Made by a program: the position numbers and the translations under genes
Part shown: positions 22,946 to 34,100 of the stretch, piece after piece
Position numbering within the stretch: the stretch's first letter is position 1
Layout: every line of letters begins with the position of its first letter
Assembly: GCF_000218685.1 (NCBI RefSeq)
Contig: NW_006763291.1
Coordinates: 891,789 to 955,788 of the forward strand
Length of the DNA: 64,000 bases
Origin: Serpula lacrymans var. lacrymans S7.9
Taxonomy: Eukaryota > Basidiomycota > Agaricomycetes > Boletales > Serpulaceae
Direction: 5' to 3'
Notes under the pieces: model-generated
What the model was told of the DNA's origin: nothing
Database searches by the model: none
The model's input: the letters and a program-made list of their open reading frames with translations, nothing else

Positions 22946-25900
22946 TTAAGTGCAATTTTCCCATCCATCTACAGAATTAACCAACCTTGCTATATATTCT
23001 TCAAGAAGTTTTACCACTGCTATAACCTCGAGGGAGCGAGCAAGCATCAGTGGTGTCAATCCATTATTGTCCTTCAAATCGACACGAATATCATCGTGTG
23101 CAAGCAGAAGGCTCGCAACTGCCTCACACTTTGATGACTCTGAAACATCTTCTCGGTCGATACCCAAGATTGCGCAGTGCAACGGTGTCTGTCCCATCTC
23201 GTTCTTCAAATTGGGTGCGATGGTGGGGTGTTCGAGAAGCAAGGAGGTTACATTCTCATGCCCAAAACGCACCGCATAATGCAGTGGCGAGTCTCCTTTT
23301 TTGTCTTGCAGATTCACGTCAATATTCTCTCTAGCGAGAACAGATCCATCTGTCGTCGCTCTAAACAGAATTATGCGACCATGTTCATCTTTCGAGTCGT
23401 CATCCACGTCATCTCTTGCCAGCAACAAACTGACGGTTTCTGTGCTTCCATGCCAGGCTGCATACGAGAGTGGTGTTCGGCCATCTTTATCTCTTGAGTT
23501 GACCTCCACATCATCCCTTATCAGCAACACCTCAATACTTTCCTCGTTTCCAAAGCTGCCTGCTGCGTACGAGAGTGGTGTTCGACCATCTTTATCTCTA
23601 GAGTCGGCCTCCACACCATCTCTTGCCAGCAACAAACTGACGGTTTCTGTGCTTCCATGCCAGGCTGCATACGAGAGTGGTGTTCGGCCATCTTGATCTC
23701 TTGAGTTGGCCTCCACATCATCCCTTATCAGCAACACCTTGATACTTTCCTCGTTTCCAAAGCTGCCTGCTGCGTACGAGAGCGGTGTTCGGCCGTCTTT
23801 ATCTCTGGAGTCGGCCTTCACATCATCCCTTGCCAGCAACAAACTGACAATGTTTGCCCTTCCTTTCCAGGCTGCGTAAGAGAGTGGTGTTCGGCCCTCT
23901 TTATCTCTTAAGTCGGCCTCCACATCATCCCTTTCCAGCAATACTTTAACATTTTCCTTGTTTCCAAACTCGGCTGCGTACGAGAGAGGTGTTCGGCCCT
24001 CTTTATCTCTTGAGTCAGCCTCCACATCATCCCTTGCCAGCAACACTTGGACACGGTCGTTTCCATACTCGGCTGCATACGAGAGTGGTGTCCGACCCTC
24101 TTTATCTTTGATGTCGGCCTCCACATTTTCTCTTGTCAGCAACAAACTGACGCTTTCTGCGTTTCCATGCCAGGCTGCGTAGGAGAGTGGTGTTAGGCCC
24201 TCTTTATCTCTTGAGTTGGCCTCCACATCATCCCTTGCCAGCAACATTTTGACACGGTCGTTTCCAAACTCGGCTGCGTACGAGAGTGGTGTCCGGCCCT
24301 CTTTACCTTTCGAGTCAGCATCCACGTCATCTCTTGCCAGCAGCAAACTGATAACTTCTGCACTTCCATTCCAGGCTGCGTACGAGAGTGGTGTTAGGCC
24401 CTCTTTATCTTTGGAGTCGGCCTCCACATCATCCCTTATCAGCAACACCTTGATACTTTCCTCGTTTCCAAACCTGCCTGCTGCGTACGAGAGCGGTGTT
24501 CGGCCCTCTTTATCTCTTAAGTCGGCCTCCACATCATCCCTTTCCAGCAATACTTTAACATTTTCCTTGTTTCCAAACTCGGCTGCGTACGAGAGAGGTG
24601 TTCGGCCCTCTTTATCTCTTGAGTCAGCCTCCACGTCATCCCTTGCCAGTAACATTTTGACATTTGCCTCGTTTTCAAACTCGGCTGCGTACGAGAGTGG
24701 TGTCCGGCCCTCTTTACCTTTCGAGTCAGCATCCACGTCATCTCTTGCCAGCAGCAAACTGACGCTTTCTGCGTTTCCATGCCAGGCTGCGTACGAGAGT
24801 GGTGTTAGGCCCTCTTTATCTCTTGAGTTGGCCTCCACATCATCTCTTGCCAACAACAAGCTGACAACTTCTGTGCTTCCATGCCAGGCTGCATACGAGA
24901 GTGGTGTTCGGCCCTGTTTATTTCTTGAGTCGGCCTCCACATCATTCCTCGCCAGCAACAAACTGACGATTTCTGCGTTTCCGCACCAAGTTGCGTGCGA
25001 GAGTGGTGTTAGGCCCTCTTTACCTTTCGAGTCGGCCTCCACATCATCCCTTGCCAGCAGCAGCTTGACAATCTCCTCATTTCCACGCTTGGCTGCGTAC
25101 GAGAGTGGTGTTAGGCCCTCTTTATCTCTTGATTCGGCATCCACATCATCTCTTGCCAGCAACAATCTGACGATTTCTGCGTTTCCAAGCCCGGCTGCGT
25201 ACGAAAGTGGTGTCCGGCTCTCTTTATCTTTGGAGTCGGCCTCCACATCATCTCTTGCCAACAACAAGCTGACAACTTCTGTGCTTCTATGCCAGGCTGC
25301 ATACGAGAGTGGTGTTCGGCCCTGTTTATTTCTTGAGTCGGCCTCCACATCATCCCTTGCCAGCAGCAGCTTGACAATCTCCTCATTTCCACGCTTGGCT
25401 GCGTACGAGAGTGGTGTCTGGCCTTCTTCATCTCTTGATTCGGCATCCACATCATCTCTTGCCAGCAACAATCTGACGATTTCTGCGTTTCCAAGCCCGG
25501 CTGCGCACGAGAGTGGTGTCCGGCCCTCTTCGTCCTTGGAGTCGGCATTCACATCATCTCTTGCTAGCAACAGCTTGACAATCTCCTCATTTCCACAATC
25601 GGCTGCGTACGAGAGTGACGTCATGCCCCTTCTATCTTGCAAATTTACATCGTGGCCTTGATCGAGCAGCAGGCTCACTACCTTTAGATGTCCCCTGATT
25701 GCTGCAATATGCGATGGTGTACAACCCGCAAAATCGTCTCGTTGGTCTACAACAGCTCCATTTTGTAGTTCATATTCAATCGTTTGAGTGAAGCCCCAAA
25801 AGGCGCATATATGCATCACGGAGTCATAGGAGTTCAGTCTTTTAACGTTCTGCTCGCAATGAAGAAAATCGCGTATGACGGCCCCATTTGTCTCCTCAAC

Positions 25901-27609
25901 AAGACCACGTGCATGATCTCCCCAGTTTCTCACAGCATAATGGCTCAATTCCCCACTGAATTGCCCCCAGAAATCGGGAACAGGTGGCGGTAATGACAAA
26001 GTTTTTAGGCAGATGTTGGTCAGTTCAGCTTGAGGATCTGAGCATAGCCATTCCTTATATTCACTGAAGTAGTCCTGCGCAGTGTAATCTAATGGAATAA
26101 TGATCAGGCATAGCCAGTATTGGAGGTATGAATCGCTCACGAATCAAGCGAGCCACCGAACATTCTTCATCGACCACAACTAAACCAGAACAGACCCCCA
26201 ATATGGTGGTTATGTCCACAAGGTCATCACTACTGATTCCTTGACCGCCACAGGAAAGTGTGACAGCCTCTTGAAGCTGCTTACCTCCCAGTGGATCAAG
26301 AGCATAGGTGACACACATGATAGCCGTCAAAGCAAGTTTCCGGAGTTTCTCGTCTAGTTTGTTGATCCGGTCCATCGTTTCGTCGTAGGCACTGTTCACC
26401 TCTTCGGGTAGATTTTCAAGAGCATTCCGGACCTCTTTAGGAGTGATCTTAGTTTCCAGCGACCCTACATGCAGGCGGCATAGTAGAAACCTTATCCAGT
26501 ATTAGAGTGAAGCTTATAGAAGGATGAATTAAAGACGTACATACATGCCATCTGCATATTTCGTAACACAGTCAACGATTTGTTTTCTTAGACTGGGTTC
26601 TTCAGCGATGAATCTTTCCAATGGTGTCCCCGGAATACTATTTTCGACATACTGCCGTATATCGTCGTCATTTGCACGAATGGGCATACGCTGCGCACCA
26701 CGAAGATCTTTCCCAATAGATCCGATATCGCGTGAAGTGACTAGTAGGTTGCATCCAAGAGATCGGAGTCTATCGAGCAGCTCATAACGCTTCTTGCGCT
26801 CTTCCTTAATTTCGTCTAAAGCATCGACAACGATGAAAACTTGCGAAAAGGTCTTGATCTCCGACTTGAGCGTATCGTGAACTTCCTTGAGAGTTGGGCG
26901 GTACTTTTGTTGCCGATAAGGTTGGTATCGACTCTTAACGCGCTCGAATGTTGACGAGGAATCTTGGACGAGCTGCTTCAGGAGGCTGGCGATCAGGTTA
27001 TAAACCGTCTGACTTGACTCGTCTTGGTAGTCGCAGTAGATATATGCGACAGCAGTATCAGGAGTTTTGAGCGTACTGGTAAGATGATTGATGATATGTG
27101 ACCTATAGGTGTGAAAGTGATCGATACAGACCTGTAGTGTTTCGCTACAATACTTACGCAATAACCGTTTTCCCAGCACCGGCTGCACAGACAGCATCAG
27201 CAACATCAATATTGATGAGGACTTCATACTTACGAATCCCAGGACACCATAACGTTTTAACATCACCTCTCTCCCACTCCTTGAACCTTTCGTTATCAAA
27301 TACCCAATCTCCAGTCCCCTCTTGGCGATTACCATAAACATCGTTTTGTTTTTGACGAAAGTTCAGAGGAGATAGCCAGTCAGCCAGATCATATCGCTCC
27401 TTATCTATAATAAATGGACATGTTAGGTGCCGCCACGAATGTGCAATAACATGACTCATACCATTATCCATGCTGTTTTGGTTGATTGTTATATGACTGC
27501 CATTAATTTGCTGTCCATTGGGATGAATTTCAGTGAACGTGCTGTGGTGAGCATCGACAAATGAAGCTTGTGCTATCGCTTCCCGAACATCTACATTTTG
27601 AGCAGACAT
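22946..27609 (-). CDS. NACHT-ankyrin STAND protein (fungal NLR-like receptor)
   Basis: Predicted signal-transducing NTPase of the fungal NLR type. Six exons (27609-27462, 27404-27234, 27182-27158, 27102-26545, 26490-26141, 26088-22946) sum to 4395 nt, or 1464 residues. A short N-terminal region (SFVDAHHSTFTEI, GQQINGSHITINQN) is followed by the usual linker YDLADWLSPLNFRQKQND and RRQEGTG-type segment. The NACHT domain has Walker A PGIPGAGKTVIA on a 25-nt exon, Walker B VFIVVDALDEI and sensor LLVTSRDI. The winged-helix part ends LVVVDEECSVARLIHYTAQ. About 27 ankyrin repeats fill residues from about 560 to the end, mostly 34 residues with core GRTPLSYAA and LLLARDDVEAD. Exons are all in frame and no stop interrupts the repeat array. 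The ligand and any downstream effector are unknown. Confidence 0.92.
22990..25740 (-). repeat. Ankyrin-coding tandem repeat array (about 102-nt unit)
   Basis: About 27 consecutive repeats with a period near 102 nt (some 99 or 105). Units inside the array are very similar in DNA. Longer blocks recur: the stretch near 23905-24030 reappears near 24505-24630, that near 24270-24350 reappears near 24685-24765, and that near 25130-25200 reappears near 25430-25500. The terminal units at both ends are more diverged, as usual for internally expanding arrays. The repeats encode protein and are not a satellite. Confidence 0.9.
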
Positions 27610-28045
27610 GAGGAGAGCGAAGAAACTGTAGAGTAAGGTGGTATCTGGAAGCTTCTACAACGGTTAAAGATGGTAAATCAAGCAGCAGTTGGGGAAAGAG
27701 GAACAACTGCAGACTGTAGACAGCGCCTTTGATCATATAACAAACTCTCAGACATTTACTGACACCGGGCATTGTACATAACGCGTCTATCATGAACGCT
27801 CTTGTCAGTCAACGTGATTACTTGGACGTGTTATCATTGGCCTTCGCTTTAAATAACGATCTTGATATGGACAGTGTTAAGTACTCTTTATCTATAGCAT
27901 TATGGCTTAACTCACTAGGTGGATATAGCCATGCGGATGCAGGAGCATTCAAGCAGTCATGGACAGCCCGAGCGTTGTAGTAATATTTTAGTCGTCGACC
28001 TTTGCTATCGGTACCCGATTTTTGTCGACGACACAGGGAAGACAT
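27610..28045. promoter_or_regulatory. Upstream region of the NACHT-ankyrin gene
   Basis: About 435 bases between the receptor's start codon and the broken fragment that follows. It should contain the receptor promoter. I see no recognisable gene or repeat here. Confidence 0.35.
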
Positions 28046-28451
28046 TCAGGGAGCGGGTGGTTCCCGCCATGTCCGCAACAATCTTGTCAAAGCCTAACCA
28101 CCTACATATTTGCGGTCTATCGTTTTCTGTTTTCTACGATGACTGTTTTTCAAGCTCGGATTAATTTCAGGCTCTTGATGTGTTTTGATTGTGGACAGAA
28201 AACCTACCTGTTCAATGTTCCGTTGAAGAGCATGATTCCAATATTCATCGTAGGTGGCACGCCGTTTGAATGATTTCGGGAACTCGATTCCGGGGAAGTG
28301 CGTGGTACGTGAAGGAAATTCTGTTTCTGGCAAAAATATGTTCTCGAAGCCGAGGAAAGCGGGTGAATACATCATTATCCGCTAGTGGTAGTCGGGACGA
28401 CTTCAAGTTGCGTTGAACTGCTCCGAGATCAGTGGGGATATGGGCGAATAT
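28046..28451 (-). pseudogene. Possible gene fragment with a frame break, family unknown
   Basis: After a plausible acceptor at 28452, one frame reads IFAHIPTDLGAVQRNLKSSR and FTRFPRLREHIFARN, and runs to a stop near 28265. A second frame over the end of the same stretch reads ATYDEYWNHALQRNIEQ, reaches a GTAGGT donor at 28207 and continues after an acceptor at 28094 as ALTRLLRTWREPPAP with a stop. Both halves look protein-like and seem to belong together, but they are out of frame. This suggests a degraded or truncated gene, or a sequencing frameshift. No start codon or upstream exons were found. I do not recognise the family. Confidence 0.3.
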
Positions 28452-29215
28452 CTGTCAAAATGGTGTTATCTTGTATACATGTATAGCCTTGCAAGAGAAC
28501 GATGGATGCTAAGGATGGTTCCGCGGACTATGCATGGCTACTTTCTCAGGCTCGTGTAATATCGTATCATCTGGCCAGAAGTTGCAGCTGCAATGCATGG
28601 AATTAAGCTGTTTAATTCGAGTCCGCATATCGCATTTGGTGCCCATGACCATTTCACATGACCATCGACATTCCTTCGAATCTTCTTCCCGAAGTCAGAA
28701 GCGCTCTGAACTTTGGGTTGGGCTTTATGTATAAGACACTTTATCGCCCAAAGGCCTGACTTGGATTACTGAGTCCGTCCACTCTCCTTCCATTCATATC
28801 CGCAACAGCCATAATTGTGCAGGTCGTGAAACCTACCAGTCATTTACCCGCCCCCTCGGTAACTCAACCCACGCACAATACGGACGGCGCCTCGATGTCT
28901 GTGCGGTCTTTCACCCTAAAGGCCCCTAAAGATATGTTCCCTCGTGGCCAAAACGTGTCAGCTATCTACGTTTTCAGTTAGACTCATCTCGGTCTTCCTC
29001 TCTTCTCCAGCTTTAGCTTCCGAATTGCGGATCTACAATCACCAATATAAAGCCTCCCGTCAACAAGGCAATGGCTTGCACACCCTTCGTTCATCCCTAT
29101 ATCCTTCGTCTCATTGACTGAAATCTTGGCTCCTGACGGTTTATGTGATAAACCGAGTGTTATCTCTTCGGCCCCTTGTAGGGAAATCTACTGTGACATT
29201 CGAAACTCATCAGTT
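28452..29215. other. Intergenic region
   Basis: About 760 bases without a supported gene. A TATAAA-like stretch lies near 29046, followed by the small gene candidate at 29216. Nothing else was recognised. Confidence 0.3.
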
Positions 29216-29695
29216 ATGTCAGTTGGCATGTATCCAACAACCGCACCTGTCGTAGGAGTCACCTTCGCCGAGCCATCTGCCACAAACCATTCCATAGCAG
29301 AGATTTTAGAGGAACAATTTGCGTTTGCGCGCATAAATGGAGACGTATGTCTTGTGCAATGTGGGTGCTATATTATATTGCTTTAAGGACTCTGTTCTAA
29401 ATCGACAGACTCACCAGTTACGAACGTATCACCTTTCTCACCTACAATATCAGTAAACATCTTCCGTCATGAGTTCATTACCATCTTTCGGTACTCGCAC
29501 AGTACATGTGCGGCGCAGGCCTCCGTGAGGATATTTCAAGTCCTTGATGCAAGGGGCATCAGGTACGAGGAAGACAGCGGGACTGTGTTCCTAGCCAAAG
29601 ATCTTGTGGAGCGACTGAGATGGATCACGGAGAGGCGGTCCAGAAAGGCTAGCGCGTCGAGAGCGTGTCCAGTGCAGGCCAGACATTGGGGTTAG
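29216..29695 (+). CDS. Small hypothetical protein (139 residues), weak model
   Basis: Two-exon model, 29216-29348 and 29409-29695, 420 nt in total, with a 60-nt GT...AG intron of the size normal for this genome. It starts MSVGMYPTTAPVVGVTF, continues IAEILEEQFAFARINGD, and the second exon holds FQVLDARGIRYEEDSG and FLAKDLVERLRWITERRSRK before the stop. The composition is protein-like, and neither exon has a stop in the chosen frame. No family was recognised and no signal peptide is evident. The frame remains open upstream to about 29114 without a better ATG. It could be a fragment of a larger gene. Confidence 0.3.
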
Positions 29696-31197
29696 AGGGG
29701 GTCGCGTTCACGAGTTGATGATCATATGCTATAGCTCATCGTTTGGAATATCTATTAGATTCGTATTTTGTTTACATACCAGCATTCAGCATAATGACAC
29801 GGGAAGATTAGACTCCACATACCCGATATTAAACCCGTGGTATACGGACCTTCAATAAACGTCTGTAAAAATACTCGGACCCGTGGCAAGATGCTGTTCC
29901 AGAGACACTTGCTGAATGTGAACTTTAGCTTACATTCCAGATTCTGCATACCTAATGGACATCTGCAGGTGGATAGGATCGGGTGGAAAATATCAAAAAC
30001 CGTGGGCATACCCGGACGGGTAAGGGACACGAAAAGCTCATGAAAATGGGCAGTGCATACTTCTTCTCCGCTCCAACGTTTGCACCCGATGATATAGGCA
30101 AGAACTACGACAATGTGATATCCGAGCCATGCGCAAATTTGACCGTAGTGAATCTTGCGTAGGGCGCTCACCTTTGACTATTGTGGAAGTTGTGTTGTCG
30201 TGTTACGAGTCGGCGATTCTCGGTTTACCAGCGACACCGTCAAGGCCGTCCCGTTAAGCGTGGAGAGATACATGAAAATTTGACTGGAATGGTAAGCAGA
30301 ATGTCTGAGCTGGTGATACCTGACTAGCTTTGCCAGAAGAAGAATACTTTGATCGCCGTGGAGCCACTGAATGACGCTGATAAATTTTACAGGGACATCC
30401 ACGCCTGAGAAAAATGAGAGAAAAGCAAAGAGTGAGGCTCTTTGTTTATTTTTGCGAGACGCATGATGGACACTGGCAATGAATTTTATGATGTGCAAAC
30501 ACTGCAAAGGCTATAAGGCACCCGAAAACTTCTAGTATCACATCGCAGTGCGTTGCGGATCAGGTGAGTACGTATTTATATGATTGTTTTAATGATAGAA
30601 TTCCCTACAAAGAGGACAAATGGACCGGAAGAAACAGGGATCCTGGATGCTAGGTTTTCAAGCGCTGACTCGGAGGCATGAGGTCTACGGCTAGAAACTT
30701 TACGCGGACTTACCAAACATGTTGTGCGAAATGCAAGTAAGGTAGATCTATGCAGGAGGACATGGGCATAGTATGCCTATTTCCTTTGCGAATACCCGAA
30801 ATATCTCATCCCTAAGGCCACTTCGATTCTACAGGACCTTCCCGCAACCAGTTTGTATATCCGAGTCCGACAAACAATACAGACTGTCCATCTTCGAAAC
30901 TGCCATCAATAGCCCATAATCAGGGACAATTTCGCGAGAATGGATTATCCGGACTATCATATGCACTAGTCTACCATTCTCTCGAAGAGATCGAGGTTGT
31001 GGAGCAGTGGGAAACCGTCGATGCAATTCACCAAGGAGCCCAAGAAGCACCATGCATCATGCATTATGTGCGGAAGGATCCGAACAAAAGATATAAGAAA
31101 GACGACTAAAATTACAGCTACATTGATCGAGTGGACTTCTTTATCTATCTATATCTCGCCTACACATGATTATAGCTGATCATCTGAAAACAGCGGT
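29696..31197. other. Gene-poor intergenic region
   Basis: About 1.5 kb upstream of the Listerin stop codon. Minus-strand frames at 29755-30171 and 30178-30507 are open but have no motif, no homologous neighbour and no splice-linked extension. No terminal repeats or transposase motifs were noticed. Confidence 0.35.
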
Positions 31198-34100
31198 CTA
31201 GAGTATATCGGAGCGACACAGAGGACAGCTTGATGAATGACTTGATTTGAACCACTGCAAAGATTGAATATTAGCCAAAGCCATTGACATGCATGAAGGA
31301 AGACTAAGAAGCAGTGAATGTGAAATGTGTACCTTATATAGACAACCAGCATGAAATCGATTCTTGCATGTTTTACAGGGCTTCTGGGGTAGGCCTCCAT
31401 CCATCATGCTGATGATTCTATGGAGCATGATTAGCAACCGTGAAACCGGAGAAGGGAATGCAAAATTAATGCATTCTGGAATGAAGGTGTGAAAAGAAGT
31501 GTGAGCAACGGAAATACTCACGAGTAACAAATGGCACATTCCACTTGACCCGCGAAGTGCAAAGTGACATTTTTGGTAAAAAGGGTTAGCCCGTCTACAA
31601 CACGACCATTCTGCGCGGAGATAAAGCAGTTCAGTTCAAGCACAAATGCGGAAGTGCTTTGCCATTATAGCGGCAAATTTCTATTTCTTACCTGCTGCCA
31701 GACGATTTGCTGCACCCCCAGTACCCATCCTCTCCATCGATCTTCTGATACACCCACTGGTTTTGTGTCCCGTATCTCCATCCTATGTAGTGGCCAGTCC
31801 GATGGCATTCGTAGCGTGAGCTCAAGTGCATGCTCGTCGACGGTGTAGGACGCTGTAACCTCAGATGCCGCAGGTGCCACCTTGACGGCGAGGTTCTCCG
31901 TTGCAGCCAATTCTGTAGAAGCCTCGGAATCCCGCACTTGAGCAAGTTCGGCCTTGATGATCACCGGAGAAAAGTAAGAAGACGTGTAAGCGATGACACG
32001 TGCCAGTAACTGTTTGTCGGTGCAGTCCGACACCCAAGAGCGGATAAGAGCGGGTACTGTTACAAGAGCACGGTAATAGAGGTGCGCAGCAAGAAGACGA
32101 GCGCTGAGTGCACTGTCTGGCTCATACACTAAATAGACAGCATTAGTAAGAAAAGGCACGGAATAAATATTTCACTAACTGTCAAGGTAGTATTCGTCAG
32201 TTGTCCATACATCTAGCTTAAACGCCTTTTTATTCCCGCCAAATATGTCCAGGATGTCGAAGATGTTTGGGATAAAATGAGTTGAAATGATATCTAGACT
32301 TCTCATGTGGTTAAAGTAACTCGATCTGACTTTCATTGACTGCAATCCATGTCAAAAAACCATCGCTTTGGCAGCAGTAAACAAGCAAGGACGTACCGCA
32401 TCAATGAATAAATCGAAAGCGACCATCCACGAAAGCAAATATCCCAAAATTTCCTGGTGGTGCGTGTGCAATGACTCTGGACTATCATCGGGATTCTCCT
32501 GAGTGAAATCATCTCCAAGCTGGAGTGTTCGCTGTAAGAGAACAAGCAGTTCCATGGGAAGCTCGGCGGTGACAGCGTCCTCAGTATCAACTGCAGCCTC
32601 TATAACGTAATATTCGGTCTTCTTCCGTGCGGCTTCGTGAAGCAGCGTATAAGCCGTCTTTTGGACTACGGTGGACGGATCGGACAAGAGGTGACACATC
32701 TTGAAGAATTTTTTTAGGCGATATGCATAATATGAATGTCAAAAATCTTACCTCTGCGAGAGTGTTGGTGTCTACAAGAGACTTTGGATCATCCTGGATC
32801 ACTGAAAGGGCTAGTTCGCGGCATAAAGATCGAGCCGCCGAGATACCAGCATCATCTATTGGCACAAATTAGTATTAATGGAGTAGAACGATCGCCAAAG
32901 AGCTCACCAAGTCTGGAAGTTACAATGTTCTTCACTAGGGTGAGAATTGATAACTGCCTTTCCTCCCACTCTGCTCTAAGTGCTTTGTTCGTGGTAACGA
33001 GATCCTGTATTATAATAATTAACTGTAGGGACCTCCCCAAAGTCACTAATGTAGTATTATCTGAAATAGAACAATGCTATTCCACAGGTTAAGCTTAAAA
33101 AGTTGGGGGAAAGGTGGACGATCACTAACCTCTAGATTGTTCTCTATCACATCGAATACGAGCTCCCAGTGGGATCCTGGGACATTTTGCAGAATAGGTG
33201 CCAGATGGTAGAAAAGAAGGGTCATCATACTCTCCACTTCTTCATTTACCTCTTCGTCAGACGTGATCCACTCCTGACATGCCTTCATCACGTTTACAGC
33301 TCGCTGTTGAGGTAAAAAGACTACTTCAGAATCAGGGTCAGGAGCCACTGCCACAAGTTTCCGCAAAGTCAACAATCCTTCGGTGCTGACTTTATTTCCG
33401 GAGATACCCAACATGTTGGCTGCGAGCTCGTTCCTGTAGCGGTCAAGGCGCGATGGTTCCGGAGCAAATCTTGTAATTGATGACATGATGGATAGGGATG
33501 TTTGTGGTGCTACACAAAGGCGATATTAAGCATTAGCTACTAGATCGAACCCAAGACATACCTGTCTTTTCAAACTTTCGAGCTAGCACCATCCAACTGT
33601 CAGCATCTCCCTTTGTTGCGTTTGCGAATATATGCTGTAAAACACTGCTTAAAATGCGCGAATCTCTAATAGTATCCTCGGCCGCCGCGTGATTGACGAG
33701 ATCTACTATTAACTTCGGAAGGCCATCCACTGTCTTCGACCGATCTGATAGAGCAGTGATGACCTTGGTATGCAACGCATCTTCCGTTAAGGATGTCAAC
33801 AGGTAAGTGGTTAATTGGTGAGCCTTGGTGATCATAACGGTGAGTTCAGACGTGAGGGCTGTTGAGTGTAGTAAACCGCTAGGTACTGAAGGGACTCTGA
33901 GGAAATCGTTGACAAAATCTGATAGAGCAAGGATGTGACGCAAAGCCCAGAGGTTATCCCTTGAGAGTTGCCTACTGTCGATAAGGACATGGAGGAGAGT
34001 CGATACCACACGGACGTATGGCGAATATCCCTTTCGGTCATACGTTGCCCCTGAAAGACGGCCATCCTCGAATTCCATGGCAGGAGGAATGAGTGATTCA

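Noticed and set aside
24216..25661. 481-residue plus-strand frame with Ser-rich repeats over the ankyrin array
   Set aside because: It is the antisense shadow of the 102-nt repeats; a stop-free antisense frame in one unit is copied into all units. No ATG context, introns or family support it.
22990..25740. Regular repeats resembling a CRISPR array or satellite
   Set aside because: Period, coding frame and ankyrin consensus explain them fully, and there are no unique spacers.
29755..30507. Two minus-strand frames of 138 and 109 residues
   Set aside because: No recognisable domains, repeats or neighbouring exons; likely chance.
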